From JBOHDX01 sp050700835 (GTDB taxonomy: Bacteria > Actinomycetota > Actinomycetes > Propionibacteriales > Nocardioidaceae), in contig JBOHDX010000013.1 of NCBI GenBank assembly GCA_050700835.1, positions 1 through 10,720 of the forward strand: a stretch of 10,720 nt of DNA, read 5' to 3'. The notes beneath the pieces are model-generated. The model saw only the letters and a list, made by a program, of their open reading frames with translations. It was not told the origin of the DNA and ran no database searches. How positions within the stretch are numbered: position 1 is the first letter of the stretch; every line of letters starts with the position of its first letter. Shown piece after piece: positions 1 to 7,551 of this stretch. The position numbers and the translations under genes were made by a program.

Positions 1-952
1 GCCCGTCGGAGGTCGCCGGGAGCCCGGGGGCGAAGCGCCCGTAGGGGCCAGCCTGCTCCTGCTCCGTCTTGATCGCCTTGGCGTACTGCTTCCAGTCGAC
101 GCCGTACGGCGGATTCGACATGCAGAAGTCGAACTGCTTACCCGTGAAGGCGTCGTCGGTGAGCGTGTTGCCGAACGCGATGAAGCTCGGGTCGTTGCCC
201 TTGGCGATCAGGTCGGACTTGCAGATCGCGTAGGAGTGCGGGTTGTACTCCTGACCGTAGAGGGTCAGCTTCGCGTCCGGGTTCTGCGCGAGGAGATGCT
301 CTTCGGCCAGCGAGAGCATGCCGCCGGTGCCGGCCGTCGGGTCGTACAGCGTGCGGACGATCCCCTCGCTGGTGAGCTCGTCATCCTCCTCAGCGAAGAG
401 CAAGTCGACCAGCAGCCGGATCGCGTCGCGGGGCGTGTAGTGATCTCCCGAGGTCTCGTTCGCGGCCTCGTTGAACTTGCGGATGATGTATTCGAAGGCG
501 TCGCCCATGTCGGCGTTCGAGACGACGTCCGGGTGCAGGTCGACGGCCTTGAAGGACGTGACGACTTCGCGCAGGAGCCCAGACTTATCAAGGGCGAGGA
601 TCTCCTTCTTGAAGTCGAAGTAGTCGAAGACGTCGATGTCGGGCGAGAACCGGTCGAGGTAGTCGGTCAGGTTGTCGGCGAGACCGTCGGCATCGGCCAG
701 GAGGTTGGCGAACGAGTAGTTCGAGGTGTTGTAGAACGTCCTGCCGGTCGCCTTCTTGACCTCGACCCGCAGGCGGGTCGGGTTGTCGAACCTGGTCGCC
801 AGCTCACGGATGACCTCGCGGTCGGGCTCGAGGATGCAATCCAGGCGCCGCAGGATCGTCAGCGGCAGGATCACGTCGCCGTACTGATTGGGGCGGTACG
901 GCCCACGGAGCTGATCGGCGATCGACCAGATGAAGCTACCGAGCGTGCTCAC
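1..952 (-). CDS. hsdM: Type I restriction-modification system, methyltransferase (M) subunit, N-terminal part
   Basis: This is the N-terminal 317 residues of an adenine-N6 methyltransferase subunit that works with HsdS (specificity) and HsdR (cleavage). The C-terminus runs off the left edge. The frame is open without stops from GTG 952 to the edge. An HsdM N-terminal helical domain (opening STLGSFIWSIADQLRGPYRP) is followed by the SAM-binding motif DPTAGTGGM at about residues 204-212 and the catalytic NPPYG at 280-284. The GTG start is the first start after an in-frame TGA at 965-967 and has AAGGAG five bases upstream. The gene lies 59 bp after the recombinase, in the same direction, so the two may be co-transcribed. 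hsdS and hsdR are not in the window, so whether the system is complete is unknown. Family assignment is very secure. Confidence 0.96.
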   Translation of the reverse strand, partial: MSTLGSFIWSIADQLRGPYRPNQYGDVILPLTILRRLDCILEPDREVIRELATRFDNPTRLRVEVKKATGRTFYNTSNYSFANLLADADGLADNLTDYLDRFSPDIDVFDYFDFKKEILALDKSGLLREVVTSFKAVDLHPDVVSNADMGDAFEYIIRKFNEAANETSGDHYTPRDAIRLLVDLLFAEEDDELTSEGIVRTLYDPTAGTGGMLSLAEEHLLAQNPDAKLTLYGQEYNPHSYAICKSDLIAKGNDPSFIAFGNTLTDDAFTGKQFDFCMSNPPYGVDWKQYAKAIKTEQEQAGPYGRFAPGLPATSDG

Positions 953-1011
953 AAGGCTCCTTACTCACAGTGTTTGCCGTAGGCCATTGTTGCCCGACGA
1001 ACGCTCGGCGT

Positions 1012-2415
1012 TCACCGGTCCGCCAACTTACTCACTGAGTCCCGCAACGCGTCTTCGCCAGCCCGAACGTAGTGGTTCAGCACCGTCGTCAGCTTGTCGC
1101 CGAGGTACTGGGCCACGACCTCCCAGGGCTCGCCGAGCTCGTCGTGGAACCACTTCGTGGCGGCGTGGTGCCGCATGTTGCGGTAGACGATCGTCTTGGG
1201 CCAGGCGTTCTCGGGGTCGTTCTCGTCGACCCACACGCGCACCCGGTGCCAGCGTTCGTTGTGCATCTCGGGTTTCACGGGCAGGCCGGTCACGGTGTCG
1301 ACGAAGAGCCATTGCTCGTCCTCGGGCTCGACCGGGTAGTTCCACCACGCCACCGTTGAGTTGCCGTCGCGCAGGGCGAGCTTGGCGCGTCGTTGGCGTT
1401 CCTCTTCCTGCCTGTTGAGCACCTGCTGCATCGCGGCCGTCGGCGGCAGGCCGAGCAGCTCCTTCACGCGGGGCAGTAGTTCGCCCTCCATGAGGGAGCG
1501 GGGGAGGGGGACCTCGTGGAGGACGTGGTTCTTCACCGGCCCGCGGAAGCCGGGGGCGTGACGTGGGGTGGTCCAGGAGCCGTTGACCTGGACGAAGCCA
1601 CGGTCGAAGAAGACGTCGATCGCACGCAGGCCGTTCTGCTCGCTGAGGCGCAGGCCGCCGTACGCCGCGACGCGGATCTTGGTTCCGAAGAGCGGCAGCC
1701 GAGTCATCAGCGGGTCGGTGCCGTCCGGTCCACAGAGAGCGTCGGCGCCGGCGGCCATCGCCTTCACCTGACGGGTTTCGGGGCGCAGGCGCGGGTCGAC
1801 GTAGTGCGTCGTCGCGCCCTGAAGCACCGTCGCCTTGCCGATCTCGAGCCCGTCCAGTGGGTCGACCGAACGATCCAGCCAGCCCAGGCGCCAGGCGAGC
1901 TTGCGCATGGCGGCCATCGCGCCGCGCAGGTCCTCCTTGCCCCGGGCGGAGTGCAGAGTTGCCGACGCCTTCTCCATCACCTTGCGACTCTGCTCGATCC
2001 GCCACTTCGCGACCGGCACATCGCCGATCGTCGGGACGATGTGAGCCTGGAGGCGCGACTCGCGGTTCTGGATGGTCCGGATCGCCTTGCCTCGCAGGCG
2101 GCTGTCCTCGAGGTGCTTCTCTCCGAGGGCAGCGATCGTCTGGGTCGCCTGCTCGCGAGCGCTTGCGGGTGTGGGCTGGTCGATGTCGAGGGCCTTCTCG
2201 GCCTGGGCGAAGATCCGGCGCGCCTCGTCCTCTGTCGCGGCGCGGCGGAGAACTCGCTTCCACGGCTGGCCCTCCCCGGCCGGCGCCTTGAACATCACCT
2301 GATATCCGGAGCCGTCCGCAGTCGCGTACAGGCGCACCCGCCAGGTCTGGCGACCGCCGCCGAGCCGGCGCTCCTTGCCCTGCGCGAGCAGCGTCGACCT
2401 CCTGCGGGATGCCAT
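1012..2415 (-). CDS. Tyrosine recombinase/integrase with atypical active site
   Basis: A 467-residue site-specific recombinase that breaks and joins DNA through a tyrosine. The N-terminal 100 residues are basic and arm-binding-like. A core-binding helical region covers about 100-200 and the catalytic domain about 235-455. Expected catalytic positions are R256 (GGLRLSE), K295 (GPVKNH), R415 (RNMRHHAA) and nucleophile Y449 (LNHYVRA). The position three before R415, usually His, is Arg412. The usual LGH/W position reads LGD (D440), exactly nine residues before the Tyr. The ATG at 2415 follows AGGAGG about ten bases upstream. It reads towards hsdM and lies next to a core-gene boundary, as expected for an island integrase or a recombinase acting on the restriction locus. 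Which of these applies cannot be told here. Activity is uncertain because of the two substitutions. Confidence 0.9.
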   Translation of the reverse strand: MASRRRSTLLAQGKERRLGGGRQTWRVRLYATADGSGYQVMFKAPAGEGQPWKRVLRRAATEDEARRIFAQAEKALDIDQPTPASAREQATQTIAALGEKHLEDSRLRGKAIRTIQNRESRLQAHIVPTIGDVPVAKWRIEQSRKVMEKASATLHSARGKEDLRGAMAAMRKLAWRLGWLDRSVDPLDGLEIGKATVLQGATTHYVDPRLRPETRQVKAMAAGADALCGPDGTDPLMTRLPLFGTKIRVAAYGGLRLSEQNGLRAIDVFFDRGFVQVNGSWTTPRHAPGFRGPVKNHVLHEVPLPRSLMEGELLPRVKELLGLPPTAAMQQVLNRQEEERQRRAKLALRDGNSTVAWWNYPVEPEDEQWLFVDTVTGLPVKPEMHNERWHRVRVWVDENDPENAWPKTIVYRNMRHHAATKWFHDELGEPWEVVAQYLGDKLTTVLNHYVRAGEDALRDSVSKLADR

Positions 2416-2496
2416 CGGCTGCTCCCTCCTAGGCTGGAGATCTCGACAGGCTCGACCGGCGAGTCCGGGCCATCATCGTAAACCAGTGATGGCATC

Positions 2497-2546
2497 GAGT
2501 TTGTATCATGAGTTTGTATCACTCATGGGAGAGTGATACAAACTCA
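2497..2546. repeat. Triple 12-bp repeat with 16-bp inverted arms between divergent genes
   Basis: GAGTTTGTATCA occurs at 2497-2508 and again at 2510-2521 (period 13), and inverted at 2534-2545. The second and third copies belong to a perfect inverted repeat, TGAGTTTGTATCACTC (2509-2524) and its complement (2531-2546), around a 6-base centre. An outer pair, ACCAGTG (2482-2488) and CACTGGT (2547-2553), adds further symmetry. The site separates the recombinase start (2415) from the DUF255 gene start (2568). The geometry fits a tyrosine-recombinase core site (arms plus short centre plus a third repeat) or a repressor operator. The symmetry also creates TTGTAT-17-TACAAA, a weak promoter-like match on both strands. 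Which role applies is inference. Confidence 0.7.
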
Positions 2547-2567
2547 CACTGGTGGAGGGTGACAGAA

Positions 2568-4572
<2,005 letters not shown>

Positions 4573-4574
<2 letters not shown>

Positions 4575-4652
4575 TCCGCGGCTTCTGGCCGGCCGATCCG
4601 CGGGTCTTGGGCCGCCCATCCGCGGGTTCTGGCCCGCCCATCCGCGGGTTTC
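4573..4652. repeat. 22-bp tandem repeat array A, starting at the DUF255 gene stop
   Basis: Three full 22-bp units (4573-4594, 4595-4616, 4617-4638) and a partial fourth (4639-4652). The best unit (4617-4638) is CATCCGCGGGTTCTG followed by GCCCGCC. Units differ at a few positions, including the first base (G or C). Each contains CCGCGG, and the best unit can fold as GCGGG-ttctgg-CCCGC. Array B at 5414-5484 carries the same unit in the opposite orientation. The first unit begins inside the stop codon TGA (4572-4574). No spacers, so not CRISPR. Confidence 0.9.
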
Positions 4653-4697
4653 GACACCGCCTCCGTGCGCGCCGGAACGGCGTTCGCCGTGAGCGGA

Positions 4698-4732
4698 TTG
4701 TCTCTAAGACGTAATGCTGTAATAATCATTAC
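4698..4732 (+). promoter_or_regulatory. Leaderless promoter with overlapping GTAATG/CATTAC operator-like palindrome
   Basis: A plausible -35 TTGTCT (4698-4703) and -10 AATAAT (4721-4726) are separated by 17 bases, which predicts transcription starting at about the ATG at 4733. No Shine-Dalgarno sequence precedes that ATG. An inverted repeat GTAATG (4711-4716) / CATTAC (4727-4732) brackets the -10 and ends on the base before the start codon. The stretch is strikingly AT-rich for this genome. A second small palindrome, ACGGCG-tt-CGCCGT, lies just upstream at 4677-4690. The repressor is unknown. Autoregulation by the downstream gene is possible. Confidence 0.55.
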
Positions 4733-5245
4733 ATGACAACGTTCGATAAGCTGCGCGGCTGGCTCAACGGCCGCCTCCCCGACCACTGGTTCGAGGGCGA
4801 CCCTGCCCTCGAGGTCGATCGGGACGAGATCACGATCATCGGCACACTGGCTGCGCCGACGCCCCCAGATGGCGCCTCCGACGTCGAGAACGCCGCGGCA
4901 GTGTCAGGGCGCATCAAGCGCTTCCGCGAGGACACCAGGGACCAGCGCATCCACATCGCCCGCGAGCTTGAGCACGCGTACGACCGCAAGGTCGCGTGGG
5001 GCGTCGAGGTCGACGGCGAGCGTGTCATGTTCACCTCTCTCGCCGCCCCGGTCATGACGCGGCTCCGTCAGCCCGAGCGCAAGGTGCTCGACACCCTTGT
5101 TGACTCCGGCGTCGCACGGTCGCGCAGCGACGCGCTGAACTGGTGCGTACGCCTGGTGGCCAAGCACGCCGACGATTGGCTGAACGAGCTCCGCGGTGCG
5201 ATGAGCCACGTTGAGGAGGTACGCGATCGCGGTCCCGCTGCCTGA
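4733..5245 (+). CDS. Conserved actinobacterial hypothetical protein, possible ribbon-helix-helix-like C-terminus
   Basis: A 170-residue soluble acidic/basic protein. I recognise it as a type seen widely in actinobacteria but know no established function. An N-terminal FDKLRGWLNGRLP is followed by a short strand-rich part (DRDEITIIGTL, 30-39). The variable linker (41-56) leads to a charged helix GRIKRFREDTRDQRIHIARELEHAY (59-83) and a strand-rich KVAWGVEVDG. The C-terminus has PVMTRLRQPERKVLDTLVDSG (106-126) and ARSRSDALNWCVRLV (128-142), whose pattern resembles a ribbon-helix-helix antitoxin/regulator fold. That resemblance is inference. The start is ATG 4733 with no ribosome binding site, consistent with a leaderless message. 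It lies between inverted repeat arrays A and B and between two convergent core genes, so it may be an inserted unit. No membrane segment or signal peptide is seen. Confidence 0.85.
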   Translation: MTTFDKLRGWLNGRLPDHWFEGDPALEVDRDEITIIGTLAAPTPPDGASDVENAAAVSGRIKRFREDTRDQRIHIARELEHAYDRKVAWGVEVDGERVMFTSLAAPVMTRLRQPERKVLDTLVDSGVARSRSDALNWCVRLVAKHADDWLNELRGAMSHVEEVRDRGPAA

Positions 5246-5413
5246 GTCGGGCCTGACGGGATCGGGTCTTGCTGCGTAGCGGTCTGTGATCGGTTGCAGG
5301 GAGATCGCGCGACCCTTGCCACGTCGAGGGGCGTCGCAGGCTGGGTGTTTGACGAGCCCTGCTCCCCTCAGCGCGGTGCGCGGCTGCTCCCCTTCGCTCG
5401 CTCTGGCGCCATC

Positions 5414-5484
5414 TGCGGGCCAGAACCCGCGGATCGGCGGGCCAGAAGCCGCGGATGGGCGGGCCAGAACCCGCGGATGGGCGG
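5414..5484. repeat. 22-bp tandem repeat array B, inverted relative to array A
   Basis: Three near-complete units (5414-5435, 5436-5457, 5458-5479) and a five-base partial (5480-5484) abut the stop codon of the hemolysin III gene (complement of 5485-5487). On the plus strand the unit reads GGCGGGCCAGAACCC followed by GCGGATG, the reverse complement of the array A unit. Stretch 4617-4650 of array A and the complement of 5446-5479 agree at 33 of 34 positions by eye. Read in the direction of the adjacent gene, both arrays have the same sequence sense and start at a stop codon. Confidence 0.9.
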
Positions 5485-6189
5485 TTAGCGGAGGGTGTAG
5501 GTGGCGATCGAGATGCCGATGTAGTGGGACACGAACGCGACGATCGTGAGCGAGTGGAACACCTCGTGGAAGCCGAACCATCGCGGCGCCGGGTTGGGTC
5601 TCTTGATGCCGTAGACAAGCCCACCCAGGGAGTACAACGCGCCGCCGACGATCATCAGCACCAGCACAGCCACCGACGCGCGGCGGGCGAAGTCGCCCAT
5701 CCAGAACAGCGCCGCCCAACCGAGCGCGACGTAGACAGGGACGTACAGCCAGCGCGGCGCACCGACCCACAGCACGCGGAACGCCACGCCGATCAGGGCC
5801 CCTACCCAGACCAGCGTCAACAGGATCTCGGCGTTGTGGTCGTTGAGCAGCAGCAATGTGAACGGCGTGTAGGAGCCGGCGATCAGCAAGAAGATGTTGG
5901 CATGGTCGAGCCGCTTGAGGACGTCCTTGGTACGCGGTGACCACGTACCGGTGTGATAGACGGCGCTCACGGTGAAGAGCAGCAGCGACGTGATCATGAA
6001 GATTGCGCTGCCCACGCGGACCGTGTCGTTCGGCGACAGAACCACGAGCACGATGCCTGCGGCCAACGACAGCGGCACGACACCGGCGTGCAGCCAGCCG
6101 CGCAACTTGGGCTTGATGTCGTCGACGGCGTCGCGGATCCGCTCGCTCATGTCGCCCGCGGCGTCCGGCGCGCGTTCGCTGGCGGTCAT
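5485..6189 (-). CDS. trhA: Hemolysin III / PAQR (TrhA) family integral membrane protein
   Basis: A 234-residue, seven-helix inner-membrane protein of the hemolysin III family, related to PAQR receptors and alkaline ceramidases in the CREST superfamily of putative metal-dependent membrane hydrolases. The family signature residues are present: SxxxH in helix 2 (S75, H79 in SAVYH), D95-H96 in LDHANIFLLIAGSYTPF, and the HxxxH pair H208/H212 in FHEVFHSLTIVAFVSHY near the C-terminus. These would bind a metal ion. I chose ATG 6189 because AGAGGA lies seven bases upstream. A longer frame to 6279 would add 30 hydrophilic residues without family similarity. A later ATG (MSERIRD, residue 14) is a less likely alternative. 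It is convergent with the DUF255/hypothetical genes and divergent from uppS, the order seen around Rv1085c. Bacterial members are tied to membrane homeostasis rather than proven haemolysis. Confidence 0.94.
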   Translation of the reverse strand: MTASERAPDAAGDMSERIRDAVDDIKPKLRGWLHAGVVPLSLAAGIVLVVLSPNDTVRVGSAIFMITSLLLFTVSAVYHTGTWSPRTKDVLKRLDHANIFLLIAGSYTPFTLLLLNDHNAEILLTLVWVGALIGVAFRVLWVGAPRWLYVPVYVALGWAALFWMGDFARRASVAVLVLMIVGGALYSLGGLVYGIKRPNPAPRWFGFHEVFHSLTIVAFVSHYIGISIATYTLR

Positions 6190-6418
6190 GGCACCGTCCT
6201 CTCTGACGTCGTCCTGCTGACTCCGTCGTCGTATCGCCGGGCGGTGCGTCGACACGACGACGAGGGCCACGAGGGGCACGGCCCGCTGCCTACCGTAGTA
6301 GTCAGTCCCGTCGAGCGGGGCGAGTAGCCTTGTCGCGACCGTGAGCGTACGGCGAACGTCACATCACTCACGCCTCACTGAACGCACCTCAGTCTGCCCA
6401 CGGGGAGGTCATGCGACG

Positions 6419-7180
6419 ATGGGGATCCGTGCGCTCGCGTACGACGTCTACGAGCGTCGTCTCGCTCGGCAACTCCCCGCGGAGCGAATGCCGGAGCACG
6501 TCGGCGTCATGGTCGACGGCAACCGCCGCTGGGCCAGGGCGTTCGGCGGCACCACTGCCTCCGGGCACCAGGCGGGGGCCGACAAGATCATCGAATTCCT
6601 CGGCTGGTGCAACGACTTCGGCGTCAAGATCGTGACGGTATGGCTGCTTTCCACCGACAACCTGTCCCGCCCAGCGGCGGAGATCGAGCCGCTGCTGACC
6701 ATCATCGAGAACCTCGTGACTCGGCTCGCCGACTCAGGCCGCTGGCGGATCAACCCGGTCGGGGCCCTCGACGTGATCCCGTCGCAGACCGGCGAGCTGC
6801 TCAAGTCGGCGGCGGACCGCACTCATGACGTGGACGGCCTGACGGTCAACGTCGCGGTCGGCTACGGGGGCCGCCGTGAGCTGGCCGATGCGGTCCGCTC
6901 CCTCTTGCACGAGCACGCATCCAGGGGCACCAGCATCGAAGAGCTCGCCGAGATCCTCGACGTCGAGCACATTGCCCAGCACCTCTACACCAAGGGTCAG
7001 CCGGACCCTGAGCTGGTGATCCGTACGTCGGGCGAACAGCGGTTGTCCGGCTTCCTGCTGTGGCAGAGCGCTAACAGCGAGTTCTACTTCTGTGAAGCTC
7101 TCTGGCCCGACTTCCGCCGGGTCGACTTCCTGCGCGCGCTGCGGGCCTACACCGCCCGCGAGCGCCGCTTCGGCCAGTGA
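6419..7180 (+). CDS. uppS: Isoprenyl transferase (cis-prenyltransferase, Rv1086-like short-chain type)
   Basis: A 253-residue cytosolic cis-prenyltransferase that condenses isopentenyl diphosphate with an allylic diphosphate. The conserved pocket reads MVDGNRRWAR (catalytic D33), followed by GHQAGADKIIEF, LLSTDNLSRP (77-85), GYGGRRELADAVR (148-160) and RTSGEQRLSGFLLWQSANSEFYF (202-224), ending with the usual LWPDF. By overall pattern it is closer to the mycobacterial Rv1086 Z-farnesyl diphosphate synthase than to the longer decaprenyl/undecaprenyl enzyme. Product chain length cannot be read from sequence alone. Start ATG 6419 has GGGGAGG about nine bases upstream and opens MGIRALAYDVYERRL, typical of the family. 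An out-of-frame ATG at 6411 is ignored. It is divergent from the hemolysin III gene across 229 bp in which I see no convincing promoter. Confidence 0.95.
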   Translation: MGIRALAYDVYERRLARQLPAERMPEHVGVMVDGNRRWARAFGGTTASGHQAGADKIIEFLGWCNDFGVKIVTVWLLSTDNLSRPAAEIEPLLTIIENLVTRLADSGRWRINPVGALDVIPSQTGELLKSAADRTHDVDGLTVNVAVGYGGRRELADAVRSLLHEHASRGTSIEELAEILDVEHIAQHLYTKGQPDPELVIRTSGEQRLSGFLLWQSANSEFYFCEALWPDFRRVDFLRALRAYTARERRFGQ

Positions 7181-7182
7181 GA

Positions 7183-7196
7183 CGGGGTCGGCCCCG
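7183..7196 (+). terminator. Short GC hairpin after uppS, possible terminator
   Basis: CGGGG-tcgg-CCCCG begins two bases after the uppS stop codon. There is no T-run after it, so it is only a weak candidate for a terminator or 3' processing structure. Confidence 0.3.
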
Positions 7197-7551
7197 CCCG
7201 TCCGGCGAACATTCACCCCCGCGTACGGGCGTGTCTGCCCGGTGGTGATTCGTCCCGGCCGTAGCGTCTGACTCATCGGCAGGCCGGGAGCCTGTCGTGT
7301 CGGGAGGCCCCTTCCGTGCCAGGTCGTCAAGGCCTGCGCGATCGAGCATCGCGCGGCCGTCTACACCCCCATCGGGCTCTGACGCGCTGTGCCGAGCGAG
7401 GAGGCCGGCACCCTGGCCTCCGGGCGCCCCGTACCTCACTCCGACCAGGATCGGGCGTGGGCTGTGCGCTCGATGGGCAAGGGAGCCGATTGTGGCCGCA
7501 GCAACTCGCAGCACCCGGCAGCATGAGCAGCCCGCAGGCGAATCCTCAACG
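7197..7551 (+). other. Long structured leader upstream of phoH2
   Basis: This 355-bp stretch between uppS and phoH2 has no gene I can assert. It holds three hairpins: CAGGC/GCCTG (7280-7294), an 11-bp GGCC-t-GCGCGAT / ATCGCGC-GGCC stem with one bulge and a 5-base loop (7331-7358), and GGAGGCC/GGCCTCC with an 8-base loop (7400-7421). A strong Shine-Dalgarno GGGAGG (7302-7307) sits eight bases before GTG 7316, which opens a 79-codon Arg-rich frame ending TGA 7553-7555. By hand only about 61% of its codons end in G or C, poor for this genome. A TAGCGT at 7262-7267 could be a -10, without a clear -35. Confidence 0.5.
7389..7526 (+). CDS. Possible small ORF (45 aa) in the phoH2 leader
   Basis: A 45-codon frame starting GTG 7389, right after an in-frame stop (7380-7382), opens PSEEAGTLASGRPVPHSDQD and ends with TGA inside ATGA (7523-7526). 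About 80% of its codons end in G or C by hand count, better than the other frames here, and the composition is protein-like. Against it, there is no good Shine-Dalgarno and I recognise no family. The overlapping ATG 7523 opens only a 10-codon frame, whose TGA overlaps the TTG taken as the phoH2 start. It could be a translated leader, an analogue of the small phoAT gene reported upstream of mycobacterial phoH2, or chance. Confidence 0.25.
   Translation: MPSEEAGTLASGRPVPHSDQDRAWAVRSMGKGADCGRSNSQHPAA

Noticed and set aside
236..982. Long plus-strand open frame opposite hsdM
   Set aside because: It is antisense to a frame with clear methyltransferase motifs. Long antisense frames are expected at this GC content.
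1516..2481. Plus-strand 321-codon frame opposite the recombinase
   Set aside because: It overlaps the recombinase completely, has no recognisable domain and mirrors its codon bias.
2508..2567. Upstream ATG 2508 as the start of the DUF255 protein
   Set aside because: The 20 extra residues are encoded by the inverted repeat site and do not resemble the family N-terminus. ATG 2568 has a good Shine-Dalgarno and matches the usual start.
6190..6418. Divergent promoters between the hemolysin III gene and uppS
   Set aside because: Only isolated TAnnnT-like matches (for example TACGGT on the minus strand at 6297-6292) without partner -35 boxes. Not strong enough to annotate.
7297..7551. GTG 7297 as the PhoH2 start (526-residue protein)
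   Set aside because: The 85 added residues are Arg/Pro/Ser-rich with no PIN homology, and the resulting length exceeds the family norm of about 430-450.
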